A stretch of DNA of 64,000 nucleotides, from positions 9,990,123 through 10,054,122 of the forward strand of contig NC_063053.1 of assembly GCF_018812025.1 (NCBI RefSeq), given 5' to 3'. The notes under the pieces are model-generated. The model searched no databases, was not told where the DNA came from, and saw nothing but the letters and a program-made list of their open reading frames with translations. The stretch is from Megalobrama amblycephala (lineage: Eukaryota > Chordata > Actinopteri > Cypriniformes > Xenocyprididae). The translations under genes were made by a program, and so were the position numbers. Below, in pieces: positions 13,171 to 25,062 of the stretch. Position 1 is the first letter of the stretch. Each line of letters opens with the position of its first letter.

Positions 13171-13297
13171 TTTGACGTTCTTCAAGCGCTTAGATATACA
13201 CGGGAGCGTTTGAAAGCAGGCGTCTATCAGCGGATCCCTAATATATGCTTTCAAACGCTCCCGTGTATATCTAAGCGCTCGGTGAAGAACGTCAAAG
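13171..13297. repeat. hairpin-forming inverted repeat, arms about 48 bases
   Basis: Left arm 13171-13218 is repeated in reverse complement at about 13245-13297 (ttagatatacacgggagcgt against acgctcccgtgtatatctaa), with a loop of about 27 bases and a few extra bases in the right arm. Confidence 0.88.
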
Positions 13298-13352
13298 ATG
13301 TCTACGTTTGTCACATCAATGGTATAAAAGTGCGTCAAGACTTTGAACTTAA

Positions 13353-13748
13353 AGGCGCTCTAAGCGATTCTGAGCGGAGTAACTTCCTGTTGACGTTCGA
13401 AGTGTTGTCAAACAAAACAGAGGCTAGCTAGACCCTTCCTCCTACTCCTCCTGGCCCTCCCCTCCGTGCTTCCTGAAACAGTCATGAACGCGCATTTAAA
13501 ATGTAAGTAGCTTGCGTATTGACGCTGCTTGTCGGTTATTGGCTGGAGCATGTTTATTATGCTAAGTGGTCCAAGCTGCACCAATTTGTTTTTATTGCAG
13601 TTTTCGGAGCTTGTGGCGACTACAGAGACTGCGTTTTTTTTACAGTGTGTTCAGGGGACAGGCAGCTAGCGCATAGTGAGGAGATGTTTGCGGTATGTGA
13701 CAAAAAAAAAATTGGGCCTAAAAACGCGTCAAATCGCTTAGAGCGCCT
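13353..13748. mobile_element. TTAA element, aggcgctctaagcgat family (396 bp)
   Basis: Starts aggcgctctaagcgat and ends atcgcttagagcgcct, flanked by TTAA at 13349-13352 and 13749-13752. A second copy lies in reverse orientation at 57071-57398. Confidence 0.9.
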
Positions 13749-14744
13749 TTAAACGTGGCTGGGCCATCTACTTTACTCACACTGCTGTCTGCACAGAGAA
13801 GGACGACGATATATTGCCATATCGATATTTTGTCCCACCCCTAGTATCGATATCTGAAATGGTTCCAATACTACTTTTCTGCAGTATCGATATCAGCTGC
13901 GCATTCTCGCTCTCTCCTCTCTTTGACGGTGAACTGACACACACCCGCCTTCTCCGGGTCGTGTCCACTGGCGCGGTGCAGAGCGAGCGTTTTCAATTCA
14001 TTCTTATGGAGCGTGCGTGAAACTCAACTTCAATAGGAATTAACTAAAAACGCTCACTCTGCTCCGCTTGCTTCGCACCAGTGGACAAGCACTGTCACTT
14101 GTCTCATTCTCTCCGGTTGAAAAGTGTTTGTATTGTGCATAATTTTAGTTATTCGCACAGGTTTCATGCTCACACAATTTAAGTGGGTGCACCACTGATC
14201 TATAAAAGCGGTGCTCTCATAAAGCCACTCAAAAGCTTGCGAGAACCAAATTGACCAAAGCCACTTTTTCGTGGCTTATTGTGATTAAACGGTCAAATAC
14301 ATACAAAATTATGTCAAAATGTCCATCTTTCTGAGTATTCAGGTAAATACAGTCAGTTTTGGAACGTATATACTTATATAACAGTAACAGTGTAACAGTA
14401 TATTGGATCCATACATAAGCTCTTAAAGTGACAGCAGCCTACTAAACCTGTTTAGAAGTTAATCAAAGAAAAAAAGAGAAAGTCACTCGCTGCTCTTGAC
14501 TGAAAAACTTTTGTAACTTTAATTATAGGCATGAATCTGTATTTCATTTTTACTTTCATTTCTGTATTAGTTCTTACCTGAACCCTACTGTTAGACCCAC
14601 CTGAAAAACTTAAAACCATGTTTATTTCATTTGTCTCTTTATTCTATTTTATTTATTTATTATTTGTGCTATCATTTGCAATTTGTTCTAATTTTATTAC
14701 TGTTTACTTGTCTTTTTTTTTGTAAACGTAGTTCAGTTGTTTAA

Positions 14745-15708
14745 AGGTGCCCTCGAATGAAAAATTGAATTTATCTTGGCATAGTTAAATAACAAGAGTT
14801 CAGTACATGGAAATGACATACAGTGAGTCTCAAACTCCATTGTTTCCTCCTTTTTATATAAATCTCATTTGTTTAAAAGACCTCCGAAGAACAGGCGAAT
14901 CTCAACATAACACAGACTGTTACGTAACAGTCGGGGTGTACGCCCCAATATTTGCATATGCCAGCCCACATTTCCAACATTATAAAAGGCATTAGACAAG
15001 GGCAGCCAGTATTAACGTCTGGATGTGCACAACCAAATCATCAGAGCAAGCAAGAACAATAGCGAAAAATGGCAGATGGAGCAATAATAACTGACATGAT
15101 CCATGATAACATGATATTTTTAGTGATATTTGTAAACTGTCTTTCTAAATGTTTCGTTAGCATGTTGCTAATGTACTGTTAAATGTGGTTAAAGTTACCA
15201 TTGTTTATTACTGTATTCACGGAGACAAGTGAGCCGTCGCTATTTTCATTTTTAAACACTTGCAGTCTGTATAATTCATAAACACAACTTCATTCTTTAT
15301 AAATCTCTCCAACAGAGTAGCATTAGCCGTTAGCCACGGAGCACTATCAAACTCATTCAAAATCAGAAGTAAACAATATAACAGTATACAATACTCACAT
15401 AATCCGACGCATGCATGCCGCATGCATGACGAACACTTTGTAAAGATCCATTTTGAGGGTTATATTAGCTGTGTAAACTTTGTTAGGGCACTGTTCAAGG
15501 CAAGCGCAAGCTCTGTGGGCGTGGACCACGGGATTTAAAGGGGCCGCAGCATAAAATCGGCGCGTTTATAATGATGCCCCAAAATAGGCAGATAAAAAAA
15601 TTAATTAAAAAAAATCTATGGGGTATTTTGATCTGAAACTTCACAGACACATTCAGGGGACACCTTAGACTTATATTACATCTTTTAAAAACATAATCTA
15701 GGGCACCT
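14745..15708. mobile_element. TTAA element, aggtgccctcgaatg family, copy 2 (964 bp)
   Basis: Same termini as 3948-4907, with TTAA at 14741-14744 and 15709-15712. It retains the TTACGTAA dyad near 14921-14935 with one mismatch in the outer stem. It sits inside the decayed hAT-like repeat. Confidence 0.88.
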
Positions 15709-15917
15709 TTAAATAAAGCCTCCTTGTGCTATGTGTAAGCTAGTACAACAAAAAGCCCCAAATTATCAAAAAAAAAAAGAGATAATTTTCTGATTTTCAA
15801 ATTATCTGTACAACGGTATGGCAGTTTTCCCTGTGTTATCGAAAATGGTATCGAATATCGATATTTTTCAAGGTATCGCATCGAAGTTTGAAATTCCAGT
15901 ATTGTGACAACACTAAT

Positions 15918-15985
15918 GGCCATAGAAAAAACAGGGTTTAGTGCAAGTTTTCCCTGCCTGAAATTTTGTCCCAGTCCGGCCCTGT
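15918..15985 (-). mobile_element. hAT-like terminal fragment
   Basis: Reads on the minus strand from cagggccggactgggac, resembling a fish hAT terminus. No partner end was found. Confidence 0.45.
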
Positions 15986-17040
15986 GTGTGTCTACTCTGT
16001 GTTGTGGGTTTTCGTTTGTGGTTTCGCTTTCAGTAACAGTGACGGAGATATGAGCTGTATGTCATCTGAAGGTTTTAGATCCAGTCACTCTTCTCCACCG
16101 GAGCTGCTCCTCGTCAGTTTTGTGTTCGCAGCTCAAATGCTTCACTCTCCACCCAGATATAAAAGCTGTTGTTGGTTAATGAAGATTTGATGGATGAAGT
16201 CGCGGCTCGATTGGACTCTTGTCTAATCAAATGTTATAAGTTTTATGGACGTTGCCATCATTCATACTACTTCAGTCGCTGTTCCTATGGTTACTAGTAA
16301 GAGAATACGGGCTTGACTCCCATTGCCCATTCATACAGACAGTATTCGAGACACTTCTGTATGTTGCTTTTTGAACAGGCTCACACCTGTTAGTAAATGC
16401 ATCCCAAAAACTGACAGTGTGAATGTAGCCTTTATTGATGCAAAAGAAAACTCTTCTCATGCATTTGTTGTATTGTAGCTGCATGTATAAGATTTTGGAG
16501 TTTATTTTTAAATATTGAGAACCGGACCCAAAATTAAATGTCTAACCCCTGAAAACTGATGCAAACTGAACAACCACTACATTTTTTTGAGAAAGAATTT
16601 GGATTTTTATTTGGACACATAGTATTTGACTCACATTTTAAAGTTAATTTCTGTAGCCACCGATGTATAATTTTTCCTCACTGAGATTCATGCAGCTTTT
16701 TACAGTTTATCAGGAACCAGACAATGATTGCATTTGCATATCAAATGTTTACATCAGGAGCAATGAACTTGTAATGAGGTTCACCTGGAGACATTGCAAC
16801 CCTCAACATGAAGCATACATTATTTATTTAGAGAGATGGATTTCACAGCACAGATGTCGATTACCAGCTGTGCTTTGTTTCTACTAATGTCATAGAATTT
16901 TATTAATCACAAAGGCTTGACTGTTCAATACCAGTACACAAAGGTCCAGTGTGTAATTTCTGAAACACTAGTAGCACTAAACAGTTGTGACTGTTTTTCA
17001 TGATGCCACTCTGAATGCATTGGTGATCGTGTTCTTACCC

Positions 17041-17065
17041 TGTGTTTGTGTGTTGCAGGTTGGAG
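17041..17065 (+). other. cdh23: splice acceptor and seven bases of 5' UTR
   Basis: A T-rich tract with GT steps ends in tgttgcag at 17058, followed by gttggag and the start codon. This marks the exon as internal, so the gene's promoter and first exon lie upstream. Confidence 0.65.
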
Positions 17066-17150
17066 ATGTCGTGGTGTGAAGATTCTGGAGGCAAGATGAC
17101 TTTGGTCAAGTTGCTCCTCTCCTTATTGCTGTTACACACATTTTCTGAAG
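17066..17150 (+). CDS. cdh23: cadherin-23, first coding exon (start codon and signal peptide)
   Basis: Encodes the N-terminus of cadherin-23, the giant cadherin of the upper tip link in inner-ear and lateral-line hair cells. The 85 bases give 28 codons plus one base, so the junction is phase 1. The product starts MSWCEDSGGKMTLVK and continues into a Leu-rich stretch (LLLSLLLLHTF), a typical signal-peptide core, ending SE before the split codon. The acceptor (tgtgttgcag) lies at 17049-17058, seven bases upstream of the ATG, so an untranslated exon must lie further 5'. The donor is gaag|gtaatg. A second in-frame ATG (codon 11, 17096) has A at -3 and would leave a more usual signal peptide; the first ATG has G at -3. 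The cdh23 call rests mainly on the next exon and on the matching exon layout of CDH23 (signal-peptide exon, then a short EC1 exon). Signal peptides alone are weak evidence. Confidence 0.8.
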
Positions 17151-17214
17151 GTAATGACACACATACGCATGTTTGTATGACTATCTTTGTGAAGGACATT
17201 CATTGAAATATTGC

Positions 17215-17425
17215 AACCCCGTCCTTACCTTAACCATCACAACTAAGTGCCTAACCCTAACTTTAACCCTAAAACCAAGTCTTGACCCTCAAACAGTCCT
17301 TTAAAGGGGTGTCAGAAAGTGAGGACTGGCCAAAATGTCCTCACTTTGCTCACTTTGTCCTCACTCTGATGGCCTAGAACTCAAACTGGTCCTCACAAAG
17401 ATAACTGTACGAACACACACACACA
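17215..17425. repeat. interspersed repeat with 'gtcctcac' units and CA tail
   Basis: Contains taaccctaa words followed by repeated tgtcctcac/ctcactttg motifs and a (CA)n tail, a common fish intronic repeat layout. Class unknown. Confidence 0.55.
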
Positions 17426-18604
17426 CAGTTTCTTAAGTAAACAGAAATATTATTTCACAATATTACTGTTGTTACTGTATTTTTCATCAAATTTCTGTTC
17501 TAGCATTCCGTCTGTGCAGTTCTTTACAATGTTTGTCTGTGCAAATGTCAGATGAACATTTTTTACTTTTTTTTTCAGCATCTTGGAACATGACCGCTGT
17601 ATTTTTATGGCACCGCGTATCTTGGGATTCTTGTTTTCATTCTGTTCCATAGAATTGCACTCCATCTAGCTGTCTTTGAACTCAGGAACACATCCATGTC
17701 CTGCTAAATTGTTAATTTAGCATCAATGCGTTCATTTTTCATCAGTTTTTTCATAAGTAATTATACCTAATTAATGTGTTAAATTGACATTCCTTATTAA
17801 AAGTGAATGTAAAAAATATCCAAAGAAGCGTTAAATCAGTGTGTGACGTCTAAGAAGAATAAGACCCGTTTATGTAAACCTGAGGTGATGGCTTGGCTCA
17901 TGAATATTAATGATATAACAACATCGGCAGTGACTAATTAATATTCATGAGCCCTGTGGCATCACACCCCGCCCATCTTAAGTCCTCCACTAACTTGTTG
18001 CTCACGGGTCAAATGTGTCTCTCAGACTTTAAGATTAAAACTCTGATTGTGCTGACAACGGTCCCTCTTCTGTGTCACTCTCATCTGTTTCTCTCATTTT
18101 TCAGCATGCTCTCATTACCTTCCTGTTGTCCTTCTATCAGCCCTCATGTCCTGTCTTTTCTCAGACATCTCACTCCATCACTGTTCTCTCACACCTGTCT
18201 ATCATTCCTCACTGTTTGCGTGTGTGTGTGTTGGACACCTGCGATCTGCGGCGGCACATTTAACAAGACACTGTCGCTGCCGCTTAACATCAGTCCAGAG
18301 GAGTTTATAATTCACTGCCCTCTTCTTCCTTTTCCTGTCTGCGTCCTTTCTTTTTGCTGAACCTCTCTCAATCATTTACACACTCCATCTTTCTTCATGA
18401 ATCTGCCTCGCTCCTCTCTGTCTCTCATAGGTCCTGTGGGAGCTGTTCTCTCATGGTTATTAGCTCTCTGTGATTGGTTCAGGGTTTTGAGGGTTAAATG
18501 AAATGGAGGTAAATTAGGGAGGGAGTTTGAGCCCTGAACCCCTGAACAACTCAGGACTGAATGTTAAACACTCCTCGCCCAAAAGAGAGAGAGAGAGAGT
18601 TTAA

Positions 18605-18906
18605 AGGAATAGTTCACAAAAAAGAAAATTCTGTCATTATCCAAACTTTTTCACAATGACCGTGACTGTCAAGCTCTCACAAGGACAAAAAACATCATAA
18701 AAGTATCATAAAAAGAAATTCATATAGCTTGTGTGCTATATTCCAAGTCTTCTGAAGCCATATGATAGCGTTGTGTGCATTTGCATTATTCACCTCTTCA
18801 AACAGACTCTCATGGCACTTCAGAACTATTTTATATTTTGTAAATGCATGATTTCCAGTGAATAATAACCTACATTTCAACTACTGTACAGCTTCAGAAG
18901 ACTTTT
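18605..18906. mobile_element. decayed TTAA element, left end intact
   Basis: TTAA at 18601-18604 then aggaatagttcac, a variant of the agggatagttcaccc terminus. The right terminus is degraded. Confidence 0.6.
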
Positions 18907-18909
18907 AAT

Positions 18910-19200
18910 TAGTGCTGTCAATCAGTTAAAAAAAAACCTAATTAAGTACACATTTTCTGTAATTAATTGCACCTGACTTTAACATTTTTAATATATTTTT
19001 ATATTGTAATACATAATTTAACATCAAAACTCTAAATTAACATAGAAACACTATGAAGATGGTATAATTTAAATATTTGTTTAATGGCATATTTTTGCTA
19101 AGTACTATGAATGAAGGCAAGTATCACTGATAACAATACTGCTACTGATGTCTCCATTTAACTTCTCATAATTTGTAATAAAAAAAATAAAAATTAAAAA
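18910..19200. mobile_element. hAT terminal fragment
   Basis: tagtgctgtcaatcagttaa resembles a fish hAT 5' terminus and is followed by AT-rich sequence. No matching right end. Confidence 0.45.
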
Positions 19201-19453
19201 ACGTCAGTATTGCAAGTATTTACACAAGTTGTACTGATTGCAGTATACAAGATATGGTGTTTTTTAGTCACAACCCAGACTATCAAGTGCCCAAAAAGGA
19301 CCATAAAAGTACAGTAAAACTAGTCCATAGGACTTGCACACCGTACTTTAAGTCTTTTGAAGCAATTCAATAGCTTTTTGTGAGAAACGGACAGAAATTC
19401 AAGTGGTTATTCAAATCTTTCTTTTTGCCCAGTTTGCCCAAATCAGAAGGATA

Positions 19454-19917
19454 CACTCTAAAAAAATATGGTTCTTTGAAGGTTCTTTACATGTAGTAAC
19501 AGTTCTATTTAGAACCACATCACCCCAAAGAACCCTTTTCATGCTGAAATGGTTCTTTGTGTTAAAGCTCAGGGTTCTTTTTCCCCTGCCTTTTTTTTTT
19601 TTTTTTTTCCAAATCTGTAACTGTCAAAGCCACATCGTTACTGTTTTTTGGAGGCTTAGCCATTCAATAACATAGACTGTCAAGACACTCTCAGCAGGTA
19701 AATGATTTCTTTCTTAAAATGTCTACAAATTTTAACTTTCAAATTGTAACTGGTTTCCTACCAGTCACCTTTATCACACCATTGAGGTCCTATAGCACTT
19801 AGCATGGTTCTTTATAGAACCTTATAAAAAGGGTTCTATTTAGCATTGGGTTCTGCTATTGTTACAAACCGAAGAACCCTAATTTGGTACTGTTTAGAAC
19901 CATTTTCCTTTAGAGTG
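19454..19917. mobile_element. TA-flanked MITE with 'ggttcttt' words (464 bp)
   Basis: Starts cactctaaaaaaatatggtt and ends aaccattttcctttagagtg between TA dinucleotides at 19452-19453 and 19918-19919. Inverted termini and TA targets suggest a Tc1/mariner-type MITE. The interior has repeated ggttctttg/agaaccc units. Confidence 0.75.
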
Positions 19918-20491
19918 TAGAGCAAGAATCATATGAAGTACTTTTGGACCATGAACAGCCTTTCTGTTCTGCTACTCATTTTGTGTTACTCTGAAAAAAG
20001 AGTAAAGGTGAAGAGTGAAGGTGAGTAAAGGATTTTCATTATTTTTTTTATTTGTATTTTTTTTGGTGAACTTTCACTTTAAGGTAAAAAGTGGAAGAGG
20101 TGGAAGAGAGGTGAGCTGTCTTCATAAAAAATGATGATGTCTGTGAAGAGATCTGATATGACGTGAGTTTCTGTCCGACCTGTTCACTCAAAAGACTCTC
20201 AGTCAATGTCACAATGGTAAAACATCAGCTAGCAAGCCAGTTTCACACATCCTGTGTCTGTAAGCAGCATAAGTACAGCTGCGGGTATTTGCGGGTTTTT
20301 CCTTGACGTGGCTGTAAATTCTAAAATTGGCTAGAGCAGGCCATTGTGAACTATTACAAAGTGTAAACTAAACTGCTTCATTAAACCCTGTATTGTAAAG
20401 AATGTGTTGATAAATTGGTTAATAGGTGAAGTATGTACGATTTTTGATGTTAAAATACATTTTCTTAACCAAGTTTATTGTCTACTATTAT

Positions 20492-20995
20492 GGCATTTTT
20501 TCCACTGTACGGTACGGCTCACTTCAATAGTACCACCTCGGTTGAGGTTCCAAGTGAGCTGTACCAATAGTAAAATGTGACGTGTAAACACTGCAGATCA
20601 CTGATTGGTCAGAGAGAATCGTCACTACCAGCGTCAATGGATTTGAAACACGAGACACCAAACCCGCTAGATTTAAATAGTCAGTTACAGCCACCGCAGT
20701 ATCATTTGTTCACACAACTTTTTTTAAATTACTTGCTTTAAACGACCATCGCACGCAACTTGAAAAAAGAAATGGCTGTATCGTGGTCAGTAGTAGAAGT
20801 GCAGAAGTTCCTCTCGTTGGTAGCCGAGGAGCGGATCCATGCCAGTAGATGCGGTACAACTATAACAATCAGTCTATAATCCCACCCACTTTGAAGTGGT
20901 ACCAAACTGTAGTGGAAAAGCAAACCGAAAGTAAAGCGAGCCTAACCGTGCTGTGCCATGCCGAGCCGAGTCGTACCACGCAGTGGAAAAGTGCC
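20492..20995. mobile_element. Harbinger-type relic (about 504 bp)
   Basis: Ends ggcattttttccactg and cagtggaaaagtgcc are inverted repeats, followed inward by ggtacggctc and gagtcgtacc. I could not identify a clean 3-bp target duplication. An internal frame resembles the Harbinger Myb-like accessory protein. Confidence 0.65.
20772..20840 (+). pseudogene. Myb/SANT-like Harbinger accessory protein, N-terminal relic
   Basis: The 23 codons read MAVSWSVVEVQKF then LSLVAEERIH, resembling the start of the Myb-like DNA-binding protein encoded beside Harbinger transposases. After this the similarity stops, as the element is internally deleted. Confidence 0.55.
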
Positions 20996-21112
20996 AGTCA
21001 AAAGCTGTTCATGGCTTTATCTCTCCAAAAAGTGTAAAAATTGATCCCCCCAGGCACCATCTAAACATTGAGAGTGGTCCACTCAAATCTGTCAATCTCT
21101 TTCCAGTCTTAA

Positions 21113-21804
21113 AGGGTTAGTTCACCCAAAAAGGAAAATTCTGTCATTTATTACTCACCCTCATACCGTTCTACACCCGTAAAACCTTCGTTAATCTTCG
21201 GAACGCAAATTAAGATATTTTTGTTGAAATCCAATGGCTCCGTGAGGCCTGCATAGGGAGCAATGACATTTCCTCTCTCAAGATCCATAAAGGTACTAAA
21301 AACAGATTTAAATCGGTTCATGTGAGTACAGTGATTCAATGTTAATATTATAAAGCGATGAGAATATTTTTGGTGCGCCAAAAAAAACGACTTATAAAGT
21401 GATGGCCGATTTCAAAACGCTGCTTCAGGAAGCTTCGGAGCATTATGAATCAGCGTGTCGAATCAGCGGTTTGGAGCGCCAAAGTCATGTGATTTTAGCA
21501 GTTTGGTGGTTTGACACGCAGCCGAATCATGATTTTGGCGTACCAAAAATATTCTCGTCCCTTTATAATATTAATATTGAACCACTGTACTCACATGAAC
21601 CGACTTAAATATGTTTTTAGTACATTAATGGATCTTGAGAGAGAAAATGTCATTGCTGGCTATAAAGGCCTCACCGGAGTCTTCGGATTTCAACAAAAAT
21701 ATCTTAATTTGTGTTCAGAAGATTAACAAAGGACTTACGGTTGTGGAACGGCATGAGGGTGAGTAATAAATGACATTATTTTCATTTTTGGGTGAACTAA
21801 CCCT
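21113..21804. mobile_element. TTAA fold-back element, agggttagttcaccc family (692 bp)
   Basis: Starts agggttagttcaccc and ends gggtgaactaaccct, with TTAA at 21109-21112 and 21805-21808. Arms are inverted over more than 250 bases, with a cttcatgaagc/cggagcattatg-type centre. Confidence 0.9.
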
Positions 21805-22427
21805 TTAAGGCGAGTGCACAAAATAGGATTCTCAAACACATTTTGAGAATCCTACAAGATTCCCATAATCCTAGGCTAAAATCTGTAGTCTTTGATCGCT
21901 AGTTTGACATGTTAACAGACAGCCGATTAATGACCATTGCAATCAAATTTTACCTCAGATGAAATTCTGGCAGTGTCAGAAGCTTTGCCGCACAGTCCTG
22001 CAGTGCGACTTCTCCTACGACAAATGTTTTTAAAGACAAGCCGTGATCAAAATTAACGCTAGAGCCCATAGATATCACTGTCAGTTCGTACTGCCGTTGA
22101 CACTTTCTCCAACAAGTGGATGCAGTGAGACCTGTTTTCCTGTTTGTTCATGTGATGTGCGACATAAAGCCTATTGCTTACTCATGACACACAGCAACAA
22201 AGCTAAAATAAGTAGAACTTATGTTAAACCTTTTACTGAAAATAGCCTACTTTTACCTGTTAAGACATTCTATCACAAGCACCCGTAAGAGCTGTATTTG
22301 TGATGTGTGAGTTGGGGGAGGTGCAACCCACGAAAGGGGCGTTTGCAAGGTTGTTTGAAAATTGCTTTTTTTTTGTAATTCCGTTAGGTGCCACTAGTGA
22401 CGCAGAAACTACATACTTCACCTTTAA

Positions 22428-22743
22428 AGGGATAGTTCACCCAAAAATGAAAATTCTGTCATCCTTTACTAACCCTCAAGCTGTTCCAAACCTGTATAAA
22501 TTATTTTTTTCTGCTGAACACAAAAGAAGATATTTTGGAGAAAGTTTGTAACCAGGCTGCTTTGGGTCACCATTGACTTCATAGTATAAAAAAAAAAATA
22601 CTATGGAAGTCAGTGGTGCCCCAGAACTGTTCAGTTTCCTGCATTCCTCAAAATATCTTCCTTTGTGTTTAGCAGAACAAAGAAATTTATACAGGTTTGG
22701 AACAAACTGAGTGTCAATTTTTACTTTTGGGTGAACTATGCCT
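22428..22743. mobile_element. TTAA MITE, agggatagttcaccc family (about 316 bp)
   Basis: Left TTAA at 22424-22427. It ends gggtgaactatgcct with the right TTAA mutated. Arms pair through aaatatcttcctttgtgtt against aacacaaaagaagatatttt. Confidence 0.8.
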
Positions 22744-22862
22744 GCATTTTGGGCATTATGTGAAGTGTACCTTAATGCATTTCTACTTGTTTTTCAAGTT
22801 TTGCACACAGACATAGGCGCTGAAATAAATACACATCACTTATATGTTTCAGACATTGGATG

Positions 22863-23551
22863 CACTGTAAACCCGGATAAGTTGAGCTAACTCAAAAAAT
22901 TTGAGGTAATCAGTTACATCAATTTTTTTTTGAGTAATGATGTTCCCAATTTTAAGTAAGCAGAACTACCAAGTTTGAGTTTGTAGTACTCATGTGTGTT
23001 AATTGCTCCTATATTGAAGTACTGAGTTAGCGAACTCATAAATTTTAATAGCAATTAACATAAAATATTTAGTTAATTAACTTTTTTATTTTGAGTTCTT
23101 GCAAATTAAATTTTTATTAAGTTATTTACTTCACTGTAAACCCTAATAAGAAAATTCAGAAAATTCCAAATGCCAAAATCATGTAACTTACCTGCTCTCC
23201 AACCTTGTCACTACTAAATCTCCCTTACCATTAATCTTGCACAAAAAAACATTATATAACACTTAATTTTAACATTTACTCTCCCTTTCGACTGCCATGG
23301 GCAAAGCATGATGCGAAATAGAAATCCCAGCCCAGTTTCAGTTAAACTTAAGTTCATCTAAATTAAAAGAAATGTGTTCATACAACTCAAAACAATGAAA
23401 AAGTTTACTTGAAATATGTCAGTGCTGTGAACTCAAAAGAAAAAGAAAGTTCTAAATACTCATAACAGTTAATCTAACTGAACTAATTTGTTTAATTTAA
23501 GTTTGTTCTACTCAAACCAATTAAGTATTTTGAGCATTAGGGTTTACAGTG
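22863..23551. mobile_element. DNA element with cactgtaaaccc termini
   Basis: Starts cactgtaaacccggataag and ends attagggtttacagtg. A second copy of the terminus (cactgtaaaccctaataag) lies near 23134, so this may be two overlapping or adjacent copies. AT-rich, with repeated actcaa words. Class unknown. Confidence 0.6.
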
Positions 23552-24342
23552 TCTGTGAAACATGCCTTACAATCTTAAGTGTGAAAATTCAATTAAATCA
23601 TATTCATTTCAGTATTCATTACAGTTTAATTTCAGTGCATGGGGCTCAAAGAAAATTTCATTAAGCAACAATAATGATATGACTATTAATTTTATCATTA
23701 CAGTGTAAAGATCTGGAGCTGAAACCAGGACAGATGCAGCAGTTTTTTTTTGCTTTTGGCAGGAACTCTCATTAAATCTCCGATCCACTTTGTCACACAC
23801 CTAAAACTCGTTTTAATCTCTGCTGCCATTCTGTAATGGTCCAGTAATTAACACAGGCTGATGTGTTACTCTAGATTGATTCTAGTAAGTGTGTATTGGC
23901 AGATGCACAGTCGATCGCTCTCGTTCCTTGCTCGGCATCTCTCCCTCTCTCTCTCTGGGTTTGTTCTTGCCACGTTCAAAGCGGAGTCAAAGAGTGATTC
24001 ACCCTATCAGACACCAACACTTCAAACACACACATACGTACAAGCCCTTTCTAGAGTGTGTGTTGTCTCTGTGGCCCACTACCCATGCATATGATCAAAG
24101 CTCTCCTGATCTTCCTGACAAATCAGCTTGTCTCCTGCTACCCCTGGAAAGAGAACACATACACGCGTGTATACACTGGGGAAACATGCCTCGCACACAA
24201 AAAACGCAGATGGGGAAGTTTACACATGTCAGAGCAAGGTGTGAAGTAGTAGTAGTAGTGAAATATTGAGTGCTAATGTTTGGGAAGTGGGAACCCAAGT
24301 AAGATACTGTATGTTATGCTGTAAGACAGATTTGTATGTTAA

Positions 24343-24755
24343 AGGGATAGTTCACCCAAAAATGAAATTTTATGTCATTAATTACTCACCCTCATTGTCG
24401 TTCAAAACCTGTAAGAACTTTGTTCATCTCCGGGACACAAATTGAGATATTTTTGATGAAATCCAAGTTTGTTTGTTTTTTTATCACCCATAGAAAGCAA
24501 CATAATTACCGTCATTCAAGGTCCATAAAGGTATTAAAGTCATCTTTAAAATAGTCCATGTGAATACATTGGTTCAACCTTAATGTTATTAAGCGACAAG
24601 AATACTTTTTGTGTGCAAAGACAAAACAAAAATAATGACTTTATTCAGAGAATTAGAGAATTTTATTAGAGAATTTCTTCTCTACCCTGTTTTTGTTTTT
24701 TGTTTTTGTGCACAAAAAGTATAAAATGTATTCTCGTCGCTATATATATGATATT
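24343..24755. mobile_element. TTAA element, agggatagttcaccc family, right end lost
   Basis: TTAA at 24339-24342 then agggatagttcaccc. It retains the ggttcaaccttaatgttatt segment and the actttttgtgtgc segment, then loses similarity. Confidence 0.75.
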
Positions 24756-24805
24756 TACTTTTCAGGTTGGTTACATACAGAACTAACCAACTCACTCACT
24801 GGCTA

Positions 24806-25062
24806 ATGGTTCTGAAAAAAAGGATTTTTCACAAGAAAAATTTTCTTTTTTTGGCATCTACGGTTCCAGGAAGAACCTTTAACATACAAAAGGTTCTTTA
24901 TAGTGGAAAAATGTTCTGTAGATTATTAAAATGTTCTTCAATCTAAGAAAAAGAAAGTTTAAGAACTGTTTACTGAAAGGTTCGTTGGGGAACCCAAAAC
25001 GATTCTTCCACGAGATTGCTGTGAAAACCCTCTTTTGAAACCTAATTTTTTTTAAGGGTGCT
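24806..25062. mobile_element. diverged 'ggttcttt' MITE
   Basis: Repeated aggttcttta/aagaaccttt words resemble the element at 19454-19917; the termini are poorly preserved. Confidence 0.45.

Larger units (their letters stand above)
12445..13843. mobile_element. hAT element (1,399 bp), taggggtggg termini
   Basis: Starts taggggtgggaatcg and ends tgtcccacccccta-like (cccacccccta with one fewer c), with a perfect 8-bp duplication gtatcgat at 12437-12444 and 13844-13851. It holds a hairpin (13171-13297) and a nested TTAA element (13353-13748). No transposase was recognised. Confidence 0.88.
12380..15915. mobile_element. decayed hAT-like element interrupted by two later insertions
   Basis: Repeated tatcgata words flank the inner insertions (about 12395-12444 and 13844-13900), and a terminus-like end (ccagtattgtgacaacacta) lies at 15896-15915. 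Removing 12445-13843 and 14745-15708 leaves one continuous repeat. The left terminus is not clear. Confidence 0.5.
1..17058. other. upstream region or 5' intron, no gene recognised
   Basis: No convincing exon other than the one at its right edge. Open frames here are short and fall in repeats. Stretches free of named repeats include 1020-2630, 2770-3940, 4910-6010, 8110-9290, 10720-11390 and 15990-17040. The untranslated first exon of cdh23 could lie here or outside the window. Confidence 0.5.

Noticed and set aside
16140..16200. TATA-like gatataaaagc upstream of the first coding exon
   Set aside because: No exon with a donor follows that could splice to 17059, and nearby sequence resembles hAT debris. 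Not enough to call a promoter.
17947..18360. 137-codon open frame in the first intron
   Set aside because: Ser/Leu/Cys-rich translation of a CT-rich tract, with no domain and no conserved motif; it is intronic low-complexity sequence.
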